From: Parabacteroides sp.
GTDB taxonomy: Bacteria > Bacteroidota > Bacteroidia > Bacteroidales > Tannerellaceae
Direction of reading: 5' to 3'
Length of the DNA stretch: 14,563 nucleotides
Assembly (NCBI GenBank): GCA_020026285.1
Contig: JAHHQS010000101.1
Span: 1-14,563, forward strand
Every line of letters begins with the position of its first letter. The first letter of the stretch is position 1. This document shows positions 14,537-14,563 of this stretch, in pieces. The notes beneath the pieces were generated by a model. It made no database searches. It had not been told where the DNA came from and was given only the letters and a program-made list of their open reading frames with translations. The position numbers were made by a program, and so were the translations under genes.

Positions 14537-14563
14537 ATTTTAATCCCGTTCTATTTAGTCTGG

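Larger units (their letters stand above)
14139..14563. other. Gene-free upstream region
   Basis: I see no convincing gene in these 425 nt on either strand. The part next to the first gene (14139-14290) is AT-rich and should hold its promoter; the best match is listed separately and is weak. A small stem-loop (14310-14315 with 14323-14328, 7-nt loop) lies in the middle. A 70-nt near-palindrome occupies 14467-14536. The heptamer ATCAGAC or its complement GTCTGAT occurs at 14426-14432, 14467-14473 and 14530-14536, and CAGACTA / TAGTCTG form a further outer pair at 14428-14434 and 14556-14562. Confidence 0.7.

Overview
The window reads as an accessory surface-protein locus of a gut Bacteroidales bacterium (Bacteroides, Phocaeicola or Parabacteroides type). 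The basis is AT-rich DNA, mostly weak or absent Shine-Dalgarno sequences, lipoproteins with the DUF4493 and PCMD families that are typical of this order, and a large Listeria-Bacteroides (InlB B-type) repeat protein. The species cannot be fixed from the sequence. No RNA genes, CRISPR arrays, insertion sequences, integrases or enzymes with recognisable catalytic motifs were seen.

All seven genes lie on the minus strand and are read from right to left. The spacing is that of one operon: an 8-nt overlap, a 4-nt ATGA overlap, then gaps of 8, 44, 7 and 16 nt. In order of transcription they are: (1) 11475-14138, a DUF4493 lipoprotein with a divergent PCMD-like C-terminus; (2) 10613-11482, a short DUF4493 lipoprotein; (3) 9267-10616, a DUF4493 lipoprotein with a Pro/Gly/Asp linker and a second beta module; (4) 7039-9258, a DUF4493 + beta module + FN3-like + PCMD lipoprotein; (5) 6254-6994, a small outer-membrane beta-barrel; (6) 4600-6246, a PCMD lipoprotein with a duplicated N-terminal domain; (7) 39-4583, a 1514-residue secreted protein with eight InlB B-repeats, a three-fold bimodular repeat and a sorting-domain-like C-terminus.

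The 425-nt region 14139-14563 upstream of the first gene has no recognisable gene. It holds a weak promoter candidate near 14173-14204 and a 70-nt near-palindrome at 14467-14536. A second hairpin, with the stop codon of gene 4 in its loop, lies at 7025-7052 in the widest gap within the operon. It may set the ratio of the upstream lipoproteins to the downstream barrel and repeat protein.

How the products work together is inference. Five lipoproteins would be anchored in the outer membrane, several with acidic residues after the lipid cysteine that resemble the Bacteroidetes surface-export signal. One barrel sits in the same membrane, and one very long non-lipidated repeat protein is secreted. 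There is no SusC/SusD pair, glycoside hydrolase or regulator in view. A surface adhesin or multi-protein surface layer therefore fits better than a polysaccharide-degradation locus, despite the 'carbohydrate metabolism' name of the PCMD family. The left edge cuts 38 nt after the stop of gene 7, so the operon may continue outside the window.
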